DNA of 64,000 nt from Hyphomicrobiales bacterium (GCA_002869065.1 PKTR01000001.1:487118-551117), one strand, 5' to 3'. Counted from the first letter of the stretch, positions 39,600-50,136 are shown. The notes: generated by a model from the sequence alone, not told the origin. Numbers and translations: made by a program.

Positions 39600-41110
39600 T
39601 GAGCGACTGGCCGCTCCTTTCAATCGTCACCTTCATGCCGGCTGTCGGCGTCCTGTTCATCCTGCTGGTGCGGGGTGACGACGAGACGGCAAAGCTCAAC
39701 ATTCGCCGCGTGGCGCTGTTGACCACCGGTCTGACCTTCCTGATTTCGCTGTTCGTGCTGGGTGCGTACGACCCGAGCAATCCGGGCTTCCAGATGCTGG
39801 AGCGCAAGGAATGGCTCGGCGGCGCGATCACCTATCACATGGGCGTCGACGGCATTTCGGTGCTGTTCGTCATCCTCACCACCTTCCTGATGCCGTTCTG
39901 CATTCTCGCGAGCTGGGAATCCGTCCAGAACCGCGTCAAGGAATACATGATCGCCTTCCTGATCCTGGAAACCCTGATGATCGGCGTCTTCTGCGCGCTC
40001 GATCTGCTCGTATTCTACGTCTTCTTCGAAGGCGGTCTGATCCCGATGTTCCTGATCATCGGCATCTGGGGCGGCAAGCGGCGCATCTATGCGAGCTTCA
40101 AGTTCTTCCTCTACACGTTGCTCGGCTCGGTGTTGATGCTCCTCGCCATCATGGCGATGTACTGGCAGGCCGGCACGACCGACATCGTCGCGCTGATGGA
40201 TCATTCCTTCCCGGCTGGCATGCAGACATGGCTATGGCTGGCGTTCTTTGCCTCCTTCGCCGTCAAGATGCCGATGTGGCCGGTGCACACCTGGCTTCCC
40301 GACGCGCACGTCGAGGCGCCGACGGCGGGTTCGGTCATCCTGGCCGGCATCCTCCTGAAGATGGGCGGCTACGGCTTCCTGCGCTTCTCGCTGCCGATGT
40401 TCCCGATTGCCAGCGACATGTTCGCGCCGTTCGTCTTCACGCTCTCCGTCGTCGCGATCATCTACACCTCGCTCGTCGCGCTGATGCAGGAAGACATCAA
40501 GAAGCTGATCGCCTATTCATCCGTCGCCCATATGGGCTTCGTGACCATGGGCATCTTCACCATGAACGCGCAGGGCATCCAGGGCTCGATCTTCCAGATG
40601 CTCTCGCATGGCATCGTGTCGGGCGCGCTGTTCCTGTGCGTCGGCGTCATCTATGACCGCATGCATACCCGCGAGATCTCCGCCTATGGCGGCCTCGTGA
40701 ACCGCATGCCGTGGTACGCCGTTGCGCTGATGGTGTTCACGCTGGCCAATGTCGGCCTGCCGGGCACCAGCGGCTTCGTCGGCGAGTTCCTGACACTGGT
40801 CGCCACCTTCAAGGTCAACACCTGGGTCGCGTTCTTCGCCACCACCGGTGTTATTCTGTCGGCGGCTTACGCGTTGTGGCTCTATCGCCGCGTCGTCTAC
40901 GGCGCCATCGAGAAGGAAGGCCTCAAGATGATCGCCGACCTGACGATGCGCGAAAAGGTTATCCTGGTTCCGCTGATCATCCTGACCATCCTTTTCGGCG
41001 TCTATCCGCTGCCGGTGCTCGACGTCACCGCGGCTTCCGTCGACAGTCTGGTCAACAAGATGCAGGCCGCGGCGGCCGCCGCCCAGCATACCGCGATGAT
41101 CATCAACTGA
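39599..41110 (+). CDS. nuoM: NADH dehydrogenase subunit M
   Basis: A 503-residue antiporter-like subunit (ND4 type). Key parts are [24 protein letters not shown] with the conserved Glu, [30 protein letters not shown], and [14 protein letters not shown]. Translation is probably coupled to nuoL through the TGATG overlap. Confidence 0.98.
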   Translation: MSDWPLLSIVTFMPAVGVLFILLVRGDDETAKLNIRRVALLTTGLTFLISLFVLGAYDPSNPGFQMLERKEWLGGAITYHMGVDGISVLFVILTTFLMPFCILASWESVQNRVKEYMIAFLILETLMIGVFCALDLLVFYVFFEGGLIPMFLIIGIWGGKRRIYASFKFFLYTLLGSVLMLLAIMAMYWQAGTTDIVALMDHSFPAGMQTWLWLAFFASFAVKMPMWPVHTWLPDAHVEAPTAGSVILAGILLKMGGYGFLRFSLPMFPIASDMFAPFVFTLSVVAIIYTSLVALMQEDIKKLIAYSSVAHMGFVTMGIFTMNAQGIQGSIFQMLSHGIVSGALFLCVGVIYDRMHTREISAYGGLVNRMPWYAVALMVFTLANVGLPGTSGFVGEFLTLVATFKVNTWVAFFATTGVILSAAYALWLYRRVVYGAIEKEGLKMIADLTMREKVILVPLIILTILFGVYPLPVLDVTAASVDSLVNKMQAAAAAAQHTAMIIN

Positions 41111-41134
41111 TTTGGCACCAAGCAGAGAAAATCG

Positions 41135-42577
41135 ATGCAGCCCGAGGTTACAATGCTCCCCGACCTGATGCCGGCCTTGCCGGAGCTGCTCCTTGCAATC
41201 GGCGCACTCGTGCTGATCTTGCTCGGTGCCTTTGGCGGCAGCCGCACGACGCCCTATGCGACGGGCGTCGCGCTCGCGCTGCTGGTGATCGCCGGCGCGC
41301 TGCAGATCTTCGCAACTGCTGACGGCGGTACCTTCAACGGCGCCTTCGTGGTCGATCCTTTTGCCCGCTTCATGAAGGTCATCACCCTGATTGGCTCGAC
41401 ACTGGCGATTGCCATGTCGGTGAGCTACGCCCGGCGTGAAAACTTCGAGAAATTCGAATACCCGGTCCTCATCTTGCTGGCGACGCTCGGCATGATGATG
41501 ATGATCTCGGCCAACGATCTGATCGCGCTCTATCTCGGCCTCGAGCTGCAGAGCCTGTCGCTCTACGTCGTTGCCGCGATCAACCGCGACTCCTCGCGCG
41601 CCACCGAAGCCGGCCTGAAATATTTCGTTCTCGGCGCGCTGTCGTCGGGCATGCTGCTTTACGGTGCGTCGCTGGTCTACGGCTTCACCGGCGAAACCGG
41701 CTTCCCGGCGATCGCCAACGCCATCGTCGGTCAGGAGCGCCCGATCGGCCTCGTTTTCGGTCTCGTCTTCGTCATCACCGGTCTTGCCTTCAAGATTTCC
41801 GCCGTGCCGTTCCATATGTGGACGCCGGACGTCTATGAGGGCGCGCCGACTCCGGTCACCGCGTTCTTCGCGGCCGCACCGAAGATCGCCGCCATGGCAA
41901 TGTTCGTGCGGATCGTTTTCGAGGCGTTCGAGCCGGTTGCCCGCGACTGGCAGCAGATCGTCGTCTTCATTTCGATCGCCTCGATGGTGCTCGGTGCCTT
42001 TGCCGCCATCGGCCAGCGCAACATCAAGCGACTGATGGCCTATTCCTCGATCGGCCATATGGGCTTCGCGCTCGTCGGTCTGGCCGCTGGCTCGAAAGCC
42101 GGCGTGCAGGGCGTCATCATTTATCTGACCATCTATCTGGCCATGACCGTAGGCGCCTTTGCCTGCATCCTTGCGATGCGTCGCCGTGAGGGCATGGTCG
42201 AAGACATCAACGATCTCGCCGGCCTGGGACGCACCCATCCGATGATTGCCGCGATGTTCGCGATCCTGTTGTTCTCGCTTGCCGGAATTCCGCCGCTCGC
42301 CGGGTTCTTCGCCAAGTTCTACGTGTTCCTCGCGGCAATCGAGGCCAAGCTCTATGTGCTGGCCGTCATCGGCGTGCTCGCCAGCGTGGTCGGCGCCTTC
42401 TACTATCTGCGCGTCATCAAGATCATGTACTTCGACGAACCGGTTGCGGGATTCGAGCCGATGCCGAGCGAACTGCGCGTGATCCTCGGTGCGAGCGGCC
42501 TGTTCGTGCTGCTGTTCTTCCTCTTTGCCGGCCCGATCGTCGGCATCGCCGAAACGGCGGCAGCGACGTTCTTCTAA
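41135..42577 (+). CDS. nuoN: NADH dehydrogenase subunit N
   Basis: A 480-residue antiporter-like subunit (ND2 type) with [42 protein letters not shown] and [15 protein letters not shown]. The first ATG (41135) has AGAGA upstream; an ATG at 41153 has a better-spaced CCGAGG and gives the commoner start [15 protein letters not shown], so the true protein may be 474 residues. It is the last gene of the nuo operon and is followed by a palindromic repeat. Confidence 0.97.
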   Translation: MQPEVTMLPDLMPALPELLLAIGALVLILLGAFGGSRTTPYATGVALALLVIAGALQIFATADGGTFNGAFVVDPFARFMKVITLIGSTLAIAMSVSYARRENFEKFEYPVLILLATLGMMMMISANDLIALYLGLELQSLSLYVVAAINRDSSRATEAGLKYFVLGALSSGMLLYGASLVYGFTGETGFPAIANAIVGQERPIGLVFGLVFVITGLAFKISAVPFHMWTPDVYEGAPTPVTAFFAAAPKIAAMAMFVRIVFEAFEPVARDWQQIVVFISIASMVLGAFAAIGQRNIKRLMAYSSIGHMGFALVGLAAGSKAGVQGVIIYLTIYLAMTVGAFACILAMRRREGMVEDINDLAGLGRTHPMIAAMFAILLFSLAGIPPLAGFFAKFYVFLAAIEAKLYVLAVIGVLASVVGAFYYLRVIKIMYFDEPVAGFEPMPSELRVILGASGLFVLLFFLFAGPIVGIAETAAATFF

Positions 42578-42578
42578 A

Positions 42579-42701
42579 GCGTATTCCCGAACCAAAGGTC
42601 CGCGTGAGCGAAAAGTGGGAACCGGTTTTCGGGCAAGAATACGCGTCGAAAAATGGCGCTAGAGGATATCGAGTGTTTCAAAAACAATCGGGGATGCTCT
42701 A
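42579..42701. repeat. intergenic palindromic repeat of rhizobial type
   Basis: GCGTATTC (42579-42586) and GAATACGC (42637-42644) enclose an imperfect palindrome whose core, AAAAGTGGGAACCGGTTTTCG, resembles the GGGAACCGGTTTT palindromes I recall from Rhizobiales intergenic regions. The region ends in ATGCTCTA (42694-42701), an octamer that recurs, inverted, at 45225 and 47998. It may serve as the nuo terminator or be an old mobile repeat. Confidence 0.6.
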
Positions 42702-42705
42702 GTCC

Positions 42706-43461
42706 ATGGCGGGTTCGTATCCGATCGCCCCGGGCTTTCGGCGCAAGCACTTCGAAACGGTCGCTTCGACCAATACGACCGCGCTTGAACTGGCGCGCGC
42801 GGGCGAGGCGGACCGCCTGTGGGTGACCGCCGACCGCCAAACCGGGGGCAGGGGCCGGCGCGGCCGATACTGGTTTTCCGAGCCCGGCAATCTCTACAGC
42901 TCTCTCTATCTGGCAGATCCCGCTCCCGCCGAGCGCCTCGGCGAGTTGCCGTTGGTGGCAGCGGTCTCGCTTGCGCGCGCTATCGAGGCTGCGTGCGATG
43001 CCGCCGGCAAGGTCGCGCTCAAATGGCCGAACGATCTGCTGATCGAGGGAAAGAAGCTCTCGGGCATTCTCGCCGAGGCCCATCCACTCCCCGATGGCCG
43101 CCGTGCGGTATTGATCGGCATCGGCGTCAATGTCGGCCACCACCCGGACATCCCGGACTATGCAACGACCAGCCTTGCCGCGCTTGGCTGGACCGACGAC
43201 GTTGAAAAGGTGTTCGCGTTCCTCGCCGCGGAAATGGCCGAACAGCTCGCGATCTGGAACGCCGGACGCGGCTTCGCGATGATCCGCGATGCCTGGCTCG
43301 TACGCGCCGCGGCGCTCGGCAAGACCATCGAGGTCAAGCAGGGTGATACCGTTCGCCGGGGTCGCTTCGTAACCCTAGATGGAGAAGGCCGGCTGGTTCT
43401 CGATGACGAATCCGGGAATCGGGTTACGGTGTCGGCTGGCGACGTGTTCTTTTCGTCGTGA
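42706..43461 (+). CDS. birA: biotin--[acetyl-CoA-carboxylase] ligase
   Basis: A 251-residue biotin protein ligase, which attaches biotin to the carrier protein of acetyl-CoA carboxylase through biotinyl-AMP. The biotin and ATP loop is seen as TGGRGRRGRYWFSEPGNLYSSLYL, and KWPNDLLIEGKKLSGIL is the second signature. There is no N-terminal helix-turn-helix, so it is an enzyme only and not a biotin-operon repressor. It overlaps or nearly abuts RNase J. Confidence 0.95.
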   Translation: MAGSYPIAPGFRRKHFETVASTNTTALELARAGEADRLWVTADRQTGGRGRRGRYWFSEPGNLYSSLYLADPAPAERLGELPLVAAVSLARAIEAACDAAGKVALKWPNDLLIEGKKLSGILAEAHPLPDGRRAVLIGIGVNVGHHPDIPDYATTSLAALGWTDDVEKVFAFLAAEMAEQLAIWNAGRGFAMIRDAWLVRAAALGKTIEVKQGDTVRRGRFVTLDGEGRLVLDDESGNRVTVSAGDVFFSS

Positions 43462-43484
43462 CAGCGAACAAACGGGAACAGTCC

Positions 43485-45158
43485 ATGGCGCGTAAAGGAA
43501 CCGATGAATTCGTCTTCGTCCCACTCGGCGGCGTCGGCGAAATCGGTATGAATATGGCGCTCTATGGCTTCGGCCCCGCCGACGACCGCTACTGGATCAT
43601 GGTCGATTGCGGCGTTTCCTTTGCCGACGAAACCGCGCCCGGCGTCGATATCCTGATGGCTGATACGCGCTTCATCGAGGAAGAGCGCAAGAACCTCATC
43701 GCCATCGTCCTGACGCACGCCCACGAAGACCACTACGGCGCGGTGCTGGACCTCTGGCCGCGCCTGAAGGTGCCGGTCTATGCGACGCCGTTCACCGCCG
43801 GCATGCTGCAGGCCAAGGCGGCGGGGCAGGCGAATGCACCGAAGATCCCGCTCAACGTGCTGGGGCAGGGCAGCACGGTGAAGATCGGCCCCTTCGAGGT
43901 CGAATTCCTGACCATGTCGCATTCAATTCCCGAGCCGAACGCGCTCGCGATCCGCACGCCGCTCGGTACTGCGATCCACACGGGCGACTGGAAGATCGAT
44001 CATGAGCCGGGCGTCGGCGTGCCGATCGATATCGACCGGCTGGCAGCCGTCGGGCGCGAGGGGGTGAGGGCGCTGATCTGCGACTCCACCAACGCCATCC
44101 GCGAGGGCCGCAGCCCGAGCGAGGGCGAGGTGGCGAAGGGCCTCACCGAGGTGATCGCGGCGGCAAAAAAGCGCGTCGCCGTCACGCTGTTTTCGTCGAA
44201 CGTCGCGCGCATCCGCGCCGTGGCGCTTGCCGCCAAGGCCGCCGGCCGCGACGTCGTCGTGCTCGGTCGATCCATCAAGCGCGTTGCCGACGTCGCCCGC
44301 GAACTCGGCTATCTCGACGACCTGCCGCCTTTCCTCGACGAGGAGGCCTATGGCTACCTTCCGCCGGAGAATGTCGTCGCGTTGTGTACCGGTAGTCAGG
44401 GGGAGCCGCGCGCCGCGCTTGCCCGCATCGCCGCCGGCGATCATCGCCACGTGACGCTCAACAAGGGCGACCTCGTCATCTTCTCCTCGCGCACGATCCC
44501 CGGCAACGAGAAGGCGGTGAACGCCGTCGTCAACGCGCTGTCGACGCGCGGCGTCGAGATCATGACAGACCGTGACGCGCTCATTCATACCTCCGGGCAT
44601 CCGCGCCGCGACGAGTTGCGCGAACTCTACGGCCTGCTGAAGCCGGAACTTGCCGTGCCCGTTCACGGCGAGGCGCTGCATCTCGCCGCCCACGCTGATC
44701 TTGCCCGCGAACTCGGCGTTCCCGAAGTGGTCGAAACCCGCAACGGCCGCATGGTGCGCCTCGCGCCGGGCCGTGGCGAGATCATCGACGAAGTTCCGGT
44801 CGGGCTTCTGTACCGCGAAGGCAATCTGATCGCCGAGCCGGAAGTCAGCGGTGTCCGCGAGCGCCGCCGCATTGCCTATGCCGGCCACATCGTCATTGCG
44901 CTGGTGCAGGATACCAAAGGCAACATGCTCGCTGACCCCGAAATCGTGCTCGCCGGTCTCCCGGAGACTGACGCCGACGGCGATGTCTTCGAAGATGTCA
45001 TCTACGATGCGGTGGAAGGGGCAATCCGCAGCATACCGAAATCACGCCGCAAGGATCCGAACGTGGTCGCCGAAGCGGCTCGCCGCGCCGCGCGCGCCGC
45101 CGTTCTCGCAGCCTGGGGCAAGAAACCGCTCTGCCAGGCTATCGTCAGCGTGGTCTGA
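43485..45158 (+). CDS. rnj: ribonuclease J
   Basis: A 557-residue metallo-beta-lactamase/beta-CASP ribonuclease with 5'-3' exonuclease and endonuclease activity in RNA decay and rRNA maturation. The zinc motif THAHEDHYGAV, SHSIPEPNAL and HTGDWKID are visible, and SGHPRRDELRELYGLLKPELAVPVHGE belongs to the beta-CASP/MBL core. Alphaproteobacteria commonly have RNase J as well as RNase E. The ATG at 43485 is chosen; a GTG at 43458 inside birA is an alternative that would add nine residues. Confidence 0.96.
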   Translation: MARKGTDEFVFVPLGGVGEIGMNMALYGFGPADDRYWIMVDCGVSFADETAPGVDILMADTRFIEEERKNLIAIVLTHAHEDHYGAVLDLWPRLKVPVYATPFTAGMLQAKAAGQANAPKIPLNVLGQGSTVKIGPFEVEFLTMSHSIPEPNALAIRTPLGTAIHTGDWKIDHEPGVGVPIDIDRLAAVGREGVRALICDSTNAIREGRSPSEGEVAKGLTEVIAAAKKRVAVTLFSSNVARIRAVALAAKAAGRDVVVLGRSIKRVADVARELGYLDDLPPFLDEEAYGYLPPENVVALCTGSQGEPRAALARIAAGDHRHVTLNKGDLVIFSSRTIPGNEKAVNAVVNALSTRGVEIMTDRDALIHTSGHPRRDELRELYGLLKPELAVPVHGEALHLAAHADLARELGVPEVVETRNGRMVRLAPGRGEIIDEVPVGLLYREGNLIAEPEVSGVRERRRIAYAGHIVIALVQDTKGNMLADPEIVLAGLPETDADGDVFEDVIYDAVEGAIRSIPKSRRKDPNVVAEAARRAARAAVLAAWGKKPLCQAIVSVV

Positions 45159-45224
45159 GGGCGGTTCGAGCCGCTCGCTCAACGACAGTCGTATTGCCGG
45201 ATTGCCGCTGCGCCCGATATTGCC

Positions 45225-45232
45225 TAGAGCAT
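45225..45232. repeat. TAGAGCAT octamer, end of an intergenic repeat
   Basis: The octamer TAGAGCAT in the rnj-mce gap matches the ends of the repeats after nuoN and proS. Here I see only this end and no matching partner before mce, so the element is probably degenerate. Confidence 0.35.
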
Positions 45233-45303
45233 TCAATAACAGACAGAACGCGTTGCCGAGCGGAAAGCCGCTTGAGCAGGTGAGCGAACAAGGAGCGAGA
45301 AAC

Positions 45304-45708
45304 ATGATCGGACGTTTGAACCATGTGGCGATTGCGGTGCCCGATATCGACGCGGCAACGGCGGTCTATCGCGACACGCTCGGCGGCAACGTTTCCGAGA
45401 AGGTCGAGCAGCCGGCGCACGGCGTGACGACCGTTTTCGTCGAACTGCCGAACACCAAGATCGAGCTCCTAGAGCCGCTCGGTGAGGACTCGCCGATCGC
45501 GAAGTTCCTTGAGAAGAACCCGTCGGGCGGCATGCATCATGTCTGCTACGAAGTCGATGATATCTACGCCGCCCGCGACAAGCTGAAGGCCGAAGGCGCG
45601 CGCGTGATCGGCAATGGCGAACCGAAGATCGGCGCCCATGACAAGCCGGTTCTTTTCCTGCATCCGAAGGACTTCTGCGGTACGCTGGTGGAACTCGAAC
45701 AGGCCTGA
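45304..45708 (+). CDS. mce: methylmalonyl-CoA epimerase
   Basis: A 134-residue VOC-superfamily enzyme that interconverts the (R) and (S) forms of methylmalonyl-CoA in propionate breakdown. Metal ligands are seen as His in LNHVAIAVPD, His in MHHVCYEV and Glu in LVELEQA near the C-terminus. The start has AAGGAGCG seven bases upstream. The neighbours (RNase J before, DUF1467 after) are the usual ones in Rhizobiales; the methylmalonyl-CoA mutase genes are not in this window. Confidence 0.95.
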   Translation: MIGRLNHVAIAVPDIDAATAVYRDTLGGNVSEKVEQPAHGVTTVFVELPNTKIELLEPLGEDSPIAKFLEKNPSGGMHHVCYEVDDIYAARDKLKAEGARVIGNGEPKIGAHDKPVLFLHPKDFCGTLVELEQA

Positions 45709-45731
45709 CACCGGCGAACGGAACCTGACAT

Positions 45732-45992
45732 ATGTCGATCGGCAGCTCTCTCGCGCTCTATTTCATCATCTGGTGGCTGACGTTGTTCGCCGTGCTGCCA
45801 TGGGGCGTGAAGACGCAAGCTGAAGACGGCGCCGTGACGCCGGGCAGTGTGCCGAGCGCACCCGCCCGGCCGCATCTGCTGAAAAAGATCCTGTGGACGA
45901 CGCTGATTGCCGGCCTTCTCTTCGCCGCCATCTATCACATCCTGACCGTCGGTTATTCGCTCGACGACCTTCCGGCCTACGGACCGAAATAG
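45732..45992 (+). CDS. DUF1467 small membrane protein
   Basis: An 86-residue protein with two spans (about 7-23 and 50-68) and the family signature FIIWWLTLFAVLPWGVKTQ. Its function is not established. It lies 23 bases after mce and is normally found between mce and proS in Rhizobiales, so it is part of the conserved neighbourhood. Confidence 0.9.
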   Translation: MSIGSSLALYFIIWWLTLFAVLPWGVKTQAEDGAVTPGSVPSAPARPHLLKKILWTTLIAGLLFAAIYHILTVGYSLDDLPAYGPK

Positions 45993-46244
45993 GCCGGCGG
46001 TTCTCGGGTCCTTTTCCAACCGCGCCTCCGGCTATTCGGGACATCAGCGAACGCGACCTGACCGGCCTATCGGTGAGGGCATGTCCAACGCGTTTTCTGC
46101 CGGATCGCGCCGGGGAAAAGTCCGCAAACTTCCGTCACGTCAGAGGCCGGCATTCCCCTGCGGCAACTTGAAGAGCGACGAACTCGCGCGTTCTCGAGAA
46201 TCCGAAAGCGCCGCACTCCGGAGTCGCTGCGAAATCAGGCCCAG
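45993..46244. other. intergenic, no supported gene
   Basis: About 250 bases between DUF1467 and the end of the candidate ncRNA. No ribosome site with a plausible frame and no clear terminator for the mce operon is visible. Confidence 0.5.
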
Positions 46245-46276
46245 AAAAAAGAAAAGCAAGGCTAAAAAGCCTTGCT
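46245..46276 (-). terminator. intrinsic terminator of the candidate ncRNA
   Basis: Minus-strand AGCAAGGC and GCCTTGCT form an 8-bp stem with a TTTTTA loop, followed by TTTTCTTTTTT. In the plus direction the T run is poor, which fixes the orientation. Confidence 0.88.
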
Positions 46277-46424
46277 GTTTAAAGAGTTGCGCGTCTCGAT
46301 GCCGTTGTCCGGGTCCACTTATGTGGTGATCCGGCGGCAGCACCCTTGCGGGGCGCCTAGGCATCTATCCTCCCAAGACTCAGACCGCGATGCCTCTCGA
46401 GTCCTTCCCCTTGCGAGGAGGACC
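46245..46424 (-). ncRNA. candidate structured small RNA, about 180 nt
   Basis: On the minus strand a TATAAA -10 element (46436-46431) is followed about 180 bases later by a perfect intrinsic terminator with a long T run. Between them there is no frame with a ribosome site, but several hairpins: GTCC...GGAC (46423-46401) with a CCTC-GCAA-GGGG tip, CCAC-ATAA-GTGG inside CCGG/CCGG, and GATGCC that can pair with either of two GGCATC segments. The size fits 6S RNA, but I could not match its sequence to 6S, SRP RNA, tmRNA or RNase P RNA. The -35 element is not clear. Confidence 0.6.
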
Positions 46425-46671
46425 TTCGTGTTTATAAGTCGACTGTAGCCAATCGTTATTGGTTTGTCACCTGTTTGTGCATCCGTCGCCCATAATTTCA
46501 GCAAAAAACTTCCCCGAAGAGGGATATTCGTTAGAAACTTCGCGAAAAAAATTTGCCCGCGACACCGCTACGACCGGCGAAACGGGTGCATGGGCTTGTG
46601 TTTTGCCGGGTCTTGCGGTTTCACTGCCCCAACCATCGTGCAAACGAGATTCTCCAGTTGCGGGTCCACCG

Positions 46672-48000
46672 ATGCTGCTTTCCCGATACTTCCTTCCGAT
46701 TCTCAAGGAAACGCCGAAAGAGGCGGAAATCGTCTCTCACCGTCTGATGCTGCGCTCCGGCATGATCCGCCAGCAGGCCGCCGGCATTTACTCCTGGCTG
46801 CCGCTCGGTCTTCGGGTGTTGAAGAACATCGAAAAGGTGGTGCGCGAGGAGCAGAACCGCGCCGGTGCCATCGAGGTTCTGATGCCGACCGTGCAGCCGG
46901 CCGATCTGTGGCGTGAAAGCGGCCGCTATGACGACTACGGCAAGGAAATGCTGCGCATCGTCGACCGCCACGAGCGCGACATGCTCTACGGTCCGACCAA
47001 CGAGGAAATGATCACCGAGATCTTCCGTTCCTATGTGCGCTCGTATCGCGACCTGCCGATGAACCTCTATCACATCCAGTGGAAGTTCCGCGACGAGGTG
47101 CGCCCTCGCTTCGGCGTCATGCGCGGCCGCGAATTTCTGATGAAGGACGCCTATTCGTTCGACGTCGACAAGGAGTCGGCGCGCCATGCCTATAACCGTA
47201 TGTTCGTCGCCTATCTGCGCACCTTCGCGCGCCTCGGTCTGCAGGCGATCCCGATGCGTGCCGAGTCGGGTCCCATCGGCGGCGACATGAGCCATGAGTT
47301 CATCATTCTGGCATCGACCGGCGAAAGCGCCGTGTTCTGCGACAAGACGCTGCTCGAAATGCCGATCCCGGGTGAGGACACGGACTTCGCGTCCGACCTG
47401 ACGCCGGTCGTCGAATCCTGGACGTCGCACTATGCGGCCACCGAGGAAATGCACGACGAGGCGGCCTATGACACGATCCCCGAGGAGCGCAAGCTCGCCG
47501 CGCGCGGCATCGAGGTCGGCCACATTTTCTATTTCGGCACCAAATATTCCGACCCAATGGGCGCCAAGGTGATGGGCCCGGAAGGCACCGAAGCGCCGGT
47601 CCATATGGGATCCTACGGCGTCGGTGTTTCGCGGCTGCTCGGCGGCATCATCGAGGCGAGCCACGACGACGCTGGCATCATCTGGCCGGACTCGGTTGCG
47701 CCGTTCTCGGTCGGCCTGATCAACCTGAAGCCCGGCGACGCGGCAACCGACCCGGCCTGCGCGACCTTGTACGAAGGCCTTAAAAATGCCGGGGTCGAGG
47801 TGCTTTACGACGATGTCGACGCCCGCGCGGGCGCGAAGTTCGCCACCATGGACCTGATCGGCCTGCCGTGGCAGCTCATTGTCGGGCCGAAGGGCCTCGG
47901 CCAGGGCGAAGTGGAAATCAAGCGCCGGGCGACCGGCGAACGCGAGACCATGTCGCCGGAGGCGGCGCTCGCCAAACTGGTCGCGGCGGTCAAGGGCTAG
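46672..48000 (+). CDS. proS: prolyl-tRNA synthetase, short alphaproteobacterial type
   Basis: A 442-residue class II synthetase that charges tRNA-Pro. Motif 2 is visible in [32 protein letters not shown], and motif 3 in [17 protein letters not shown]. It is about 130 residues shorter than the E. coli enzyme because the editing insertion domain is nearly absent, as usual in alphaproteobacteria. The open frame extends far upstream over the intergenic region; the ATG at 46672 gives the family start [20 protein letters not shown]. The start has only a weak ribosome site. Confidence 0.97.
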   Translation: MLLSRYFLPILKETPKEAEIVSHRLMLRSGMIRQQAAGIYSWLPLGLRVLKNIEKVVREEQNRAGAIEVLMPTVQPADLWRESGRYDDYGKEMLRIVDRHERDMLYGPTNEEMITEIFRSYVRSYRDLPMNLYHIQWKFRDEVRPRFGVMRGREFLMKDAYSFDVDKESARHAYNRMFVAYLRTFARLGLQAIPMRAESGPIGGDMSHEFIILASTGESAVFCDKTLLEMPIPGEDTDFASDLTPVVESWTSHYAATEEMHDEAAYDTIPEERKLAARGIEVGHIFYFGTKYSDPMGAKVMGPEGTEAPVHMGSYGVGVSRLLGGIIEASHDDAGIIWPDSVAPFSVGLINLKPGDAATDPACATLYEGLKNAGVEVLYDDVDARAGAKFATMDLIGLPWQLIVGPKGLGQGEVEIKRRATGERETMSPEAALAKLVAAVKG

Positions 48001-48101
48001 AGCATCGTGCAGCCGATTGGAACAATTGGCGTCGACAAAGATACGGCGAGAATGGGGTAGGGCATTTTAGCGATTCAGACTGAACGCAAAATGCTCTGAC
48101 C
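47998..48101. repeat. intergenic palindromic repeat after proS
   Basis: TAGAGCAT at 47998 overlaps the proS stop codon, and the matching ATGCTCT lies at 48091-48097. The right half is itself an imperfect palindrome, GGCATTTTAGCGATTCAG against CTGAACGCAAAATGCTCT, a type seen between genes in Rhizobiales. It may stabilise or end the proS transcript. Confidence 0.6.
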
Positions 48102-48135
48102 CGCCCGACCGCTAGCGGCAGCGAAGGACGCGGCA

Positions 48136-49437
48136 ATGGCCAAGGAACCTGAAACGGCGGCAACGGCGTCGGAAGACCCGACCGGTACGCGGCCGTTTTC
48201 GGCCTTCGAATGGATGCTGGCCGGCCGCTATCTGCGCGCCCGCCGCCGTGAAGCCTTCATCTCGATCATCGCCGGCTTTTCCTTCACCGGCATCATGCTC
48301 GGCGTCGCGACGCTGATCATCGTCATGGCCGTCATGAACGGCTTTCGCGGACAGTTGCTCGACAAGATCCTCGGTATCAACGGTCACCTTCTGGTGCAGC
48401 CGATCGAGCGCGACCTGACCGACTACGAAGAGGTGGCGACCCGTATCGGCGCGGTCGATGGCGTGCGCTTCGCCATGCCCTATGTCGAGGGCCAGGCGTT
48501 GGTTTCCGGTTCGGCTGGCGCGTTCGGTGCGCTGGTGCGCGGCGTGCGCAAGGCCGACCTCGACGAACTTCCGCTGATTGCCGGAACGGTGCTGGCCGGC
48601 TCCCTGGAGGGCTTCGATACGGGCAACGGCATCGCGATCGGCTCGCGGCTCGCGCGCAGCCTCGGCGTGGCTGTCGGAGATCCCGTCACCATCGTCACGC
48701 CGAAGGGCAACGTCACGCCGCTCGGTGTCACGCCGCGCGTAAAGGCGTATCCCGTCGCCGCCGTCTTCGAGATCGGCATGTCGGAATATGACGGCACCAT
48801 CGTTTTCATGCCGCTCGAACAGAGCCAGCTCTACTTCAATCAGGAAGGCCGGGTGACCGGCATCGACGTCTATCTTGACGACCCCGATACGGTTGGCGCA
48901 TTGCGCACACCGGTCGAGGAGGCGGCCGACCGGCCGCTGTTCCTCACTGACTGGCGGCAGCGCAACACGACTTTCTTTTCCGCGCTTGAGGTCGAGCGCA
49001 ACGTGATGTTTGTCATCCTGACGCTGATCGTGCTGGTTGCCGCACTCAACATCGTTTCCGGCCTCATCATGTTGGTGAAGGACAAGGGCAGCGACATCGC
49101 CATCCTGCGCACGATGGGCGCAACGCGTGGCGCGATCATGCGGGTGTTCTTCATCACCGGAGCGGCGATCGGCACCGTCGGCACGCTCGCCGGTGTCGCG
49201 CTCGGCACGCTGGTGTGCATCTATATCGAGCCGATCCGCCAGTTCATTGCCTGGATCACCAACACCGAGCTGTTTTCGCCCGAACTCTACTTCCTGACCC
49301 AGATGCCCGCCGACATGGATACCGGCGAGACCGTCGCCGTCGTCCTCATGGCGCTGGGCCTGTCCTATCTGGCGACGCTTTACCCGTCGTGGCGCGCCGC
49401 GCGCCTCGATCCGGTCGAAGCGCTGCGCTACGAGTAG
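48136..49437 (+). CDS. lolC: lipoprotein-releasing system permease LolC/E
   Basis: A 433-residue ABC permease of the LolC/E family. It has an N-terminal span ([43 protein letters not shown]), a large periplasmic MacB-like domain (about 70-280) and three C-terminal spans. Together with LolD it releases lipoproteins from the inner membrane to LolA. Only one LolC/E gene is present, so the transporter is probably a homodimer (LolF-like), as is common in alphaproteobacteria. lolD follows by eight bases. Confidence 0.95.
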   Translation: MAKEPETAATASEDPTGTRPFSAFEWMLAGRYLRARRREAFISIIAGFSFTGIMLGVATLIIVMAVMNGFRGQLLDKILGINGHLLVQPIERDLTDYEEVATRIGAVDGVRFAMPYVEGQALVSGSAGAFGALVRGVRKADLDELPLIAGTVLAGSLEGFDTGNGIAIGSRLARSLGVAVGDPVTIVTPKGNVTPLGVTPRVKAYPVAAVFEIGMSEYDGTIVFMPLEQSQLYFNQEGRVTGIDVYLDDPDTVGALRTPVEEAADRPLFLTDWRQRNTTFFSALEVERNVMFVILTLIVLVAALNIVSGLIMLVKDKGSDIAILRTMGATRGAIMRVFFITGAAIGTVGTLAGVALGTLVCIYIEPIRQFIAWITNTELFSPELYFLTQMPADMDTGETVAVVLMALGLSYLATLYPSWRAARLDPVEALRYE

Positions 49438-49445
49438 GGGGCATC

Positions 49446-50135
49446 ATGGCGGACAAAAACACTCCGGTCCTCAAGCTCGACAACGTCACTCGTGCCTACT
49501 CCGAAGGGGCAGGGCGGCTCGACGTCCTGCGCGGCGGCAATTTGGTGATCGGGCCTGGCGAACTGGTGGCGCTTGTCGCCCCATCGGGCGCCGGCAAATC
49601 GACGCTGCTGCATATCGCCGGTCTACTCGAGCGGCCGGATGCCGGCGAGGTCTACATCAAGGGTATGGCATGCGGCCCGCTCGGTGACGCCGAGCGCACG
49701 CGCATCCGCCGCCTCGACATCGGCTTCGTCTATCAGTTCCATCATTTGTTACCCGAGTTCACGGCGGTCGAGAACGTTGCCGTGCCGCAGATGATCCGCG
49801 GCCTGAACCGGGCTGAGGCTGTCGATAGAGCACACCAGCTGCTCACCTATATGCGGCTTGGCGCACGCGCAGAACACCGTCCCTCGGAACTGTCGGGCGG
49901 CGAGCGCCAGCGTGTCGCGATCGCCCGCGCGGTTGCCAATGCACCGCGTCTGATCCTCGCAGACGAGCCGACCGGAAACCTCGACCCAAAGACGTCGTCC
50001 TACGTCTTTGACGCGCTCGAAGCGCTCGTGCGCGCGACGGGCCTGGCTGCCGTAATCGCGACCCACAACCTCGAACTCGCCTCGCGGATGGATCGCCGAA
50101 TCACGCTTCAGGACGGCCTCATCGCTGAGATGTAG
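49446..50135 (+). CDS. lolD: lipoprotein-releasing system ATP-binding protein
   Basis: A 229-residue ABC ATPase. Walker A is APSGAGKST, the signature is LSGGERQR, Walker B is [12 protein letters not shown], and the H-loop is ATHNLE. The start is the ATG at 49446, giving [18 protein letters not shown]; longer readings run back into lolC in another frame. It powers lipoprotein release with LolC. In related genomes dnaE usually follows directly; here 1.3 kb of accessory sequence intervenes. Confidence 0.96.
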   Translation: MADKNTPVLKLDNVTRAYSEGAGRLDVLRGGNLVIGPGELVALVAPSGAGKSTLLHIAGLLERPDAGEVYIKGMACGPLGDAERTRIRRLDIGFVYQFHHLLPEFTAVENVAVPQMIRGLNRAEAVDRAHQLLTYMRLGARAEHRPSELSGGERQRVAIARAVANAPRLILADEPTGNLDPKTSSYVFDALEALVRATGLAAVIATHNLELASRMDRRITLQDGLIAEM

Positions 50136-50136
50136 G

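Noticed and set aside
46081-46329. 82-codon plus-strand frame overlapping the candidate ncRNA
   Set aside because: No ribosome site, biased Arg/Lys/Ser/Cys composition, and it crosses the terminator stem on the opposite strand.
46245-46424. Identification of the ncRNA as SRP RNA, RNase P RNA or tmRNA
   Set aside because: The conserved GGUCAGGUCCGGAAGGAAGC-type SRP loop, the RNase P GAGGAAAGUC core and tRNA-like tmRNA ends are all absent.
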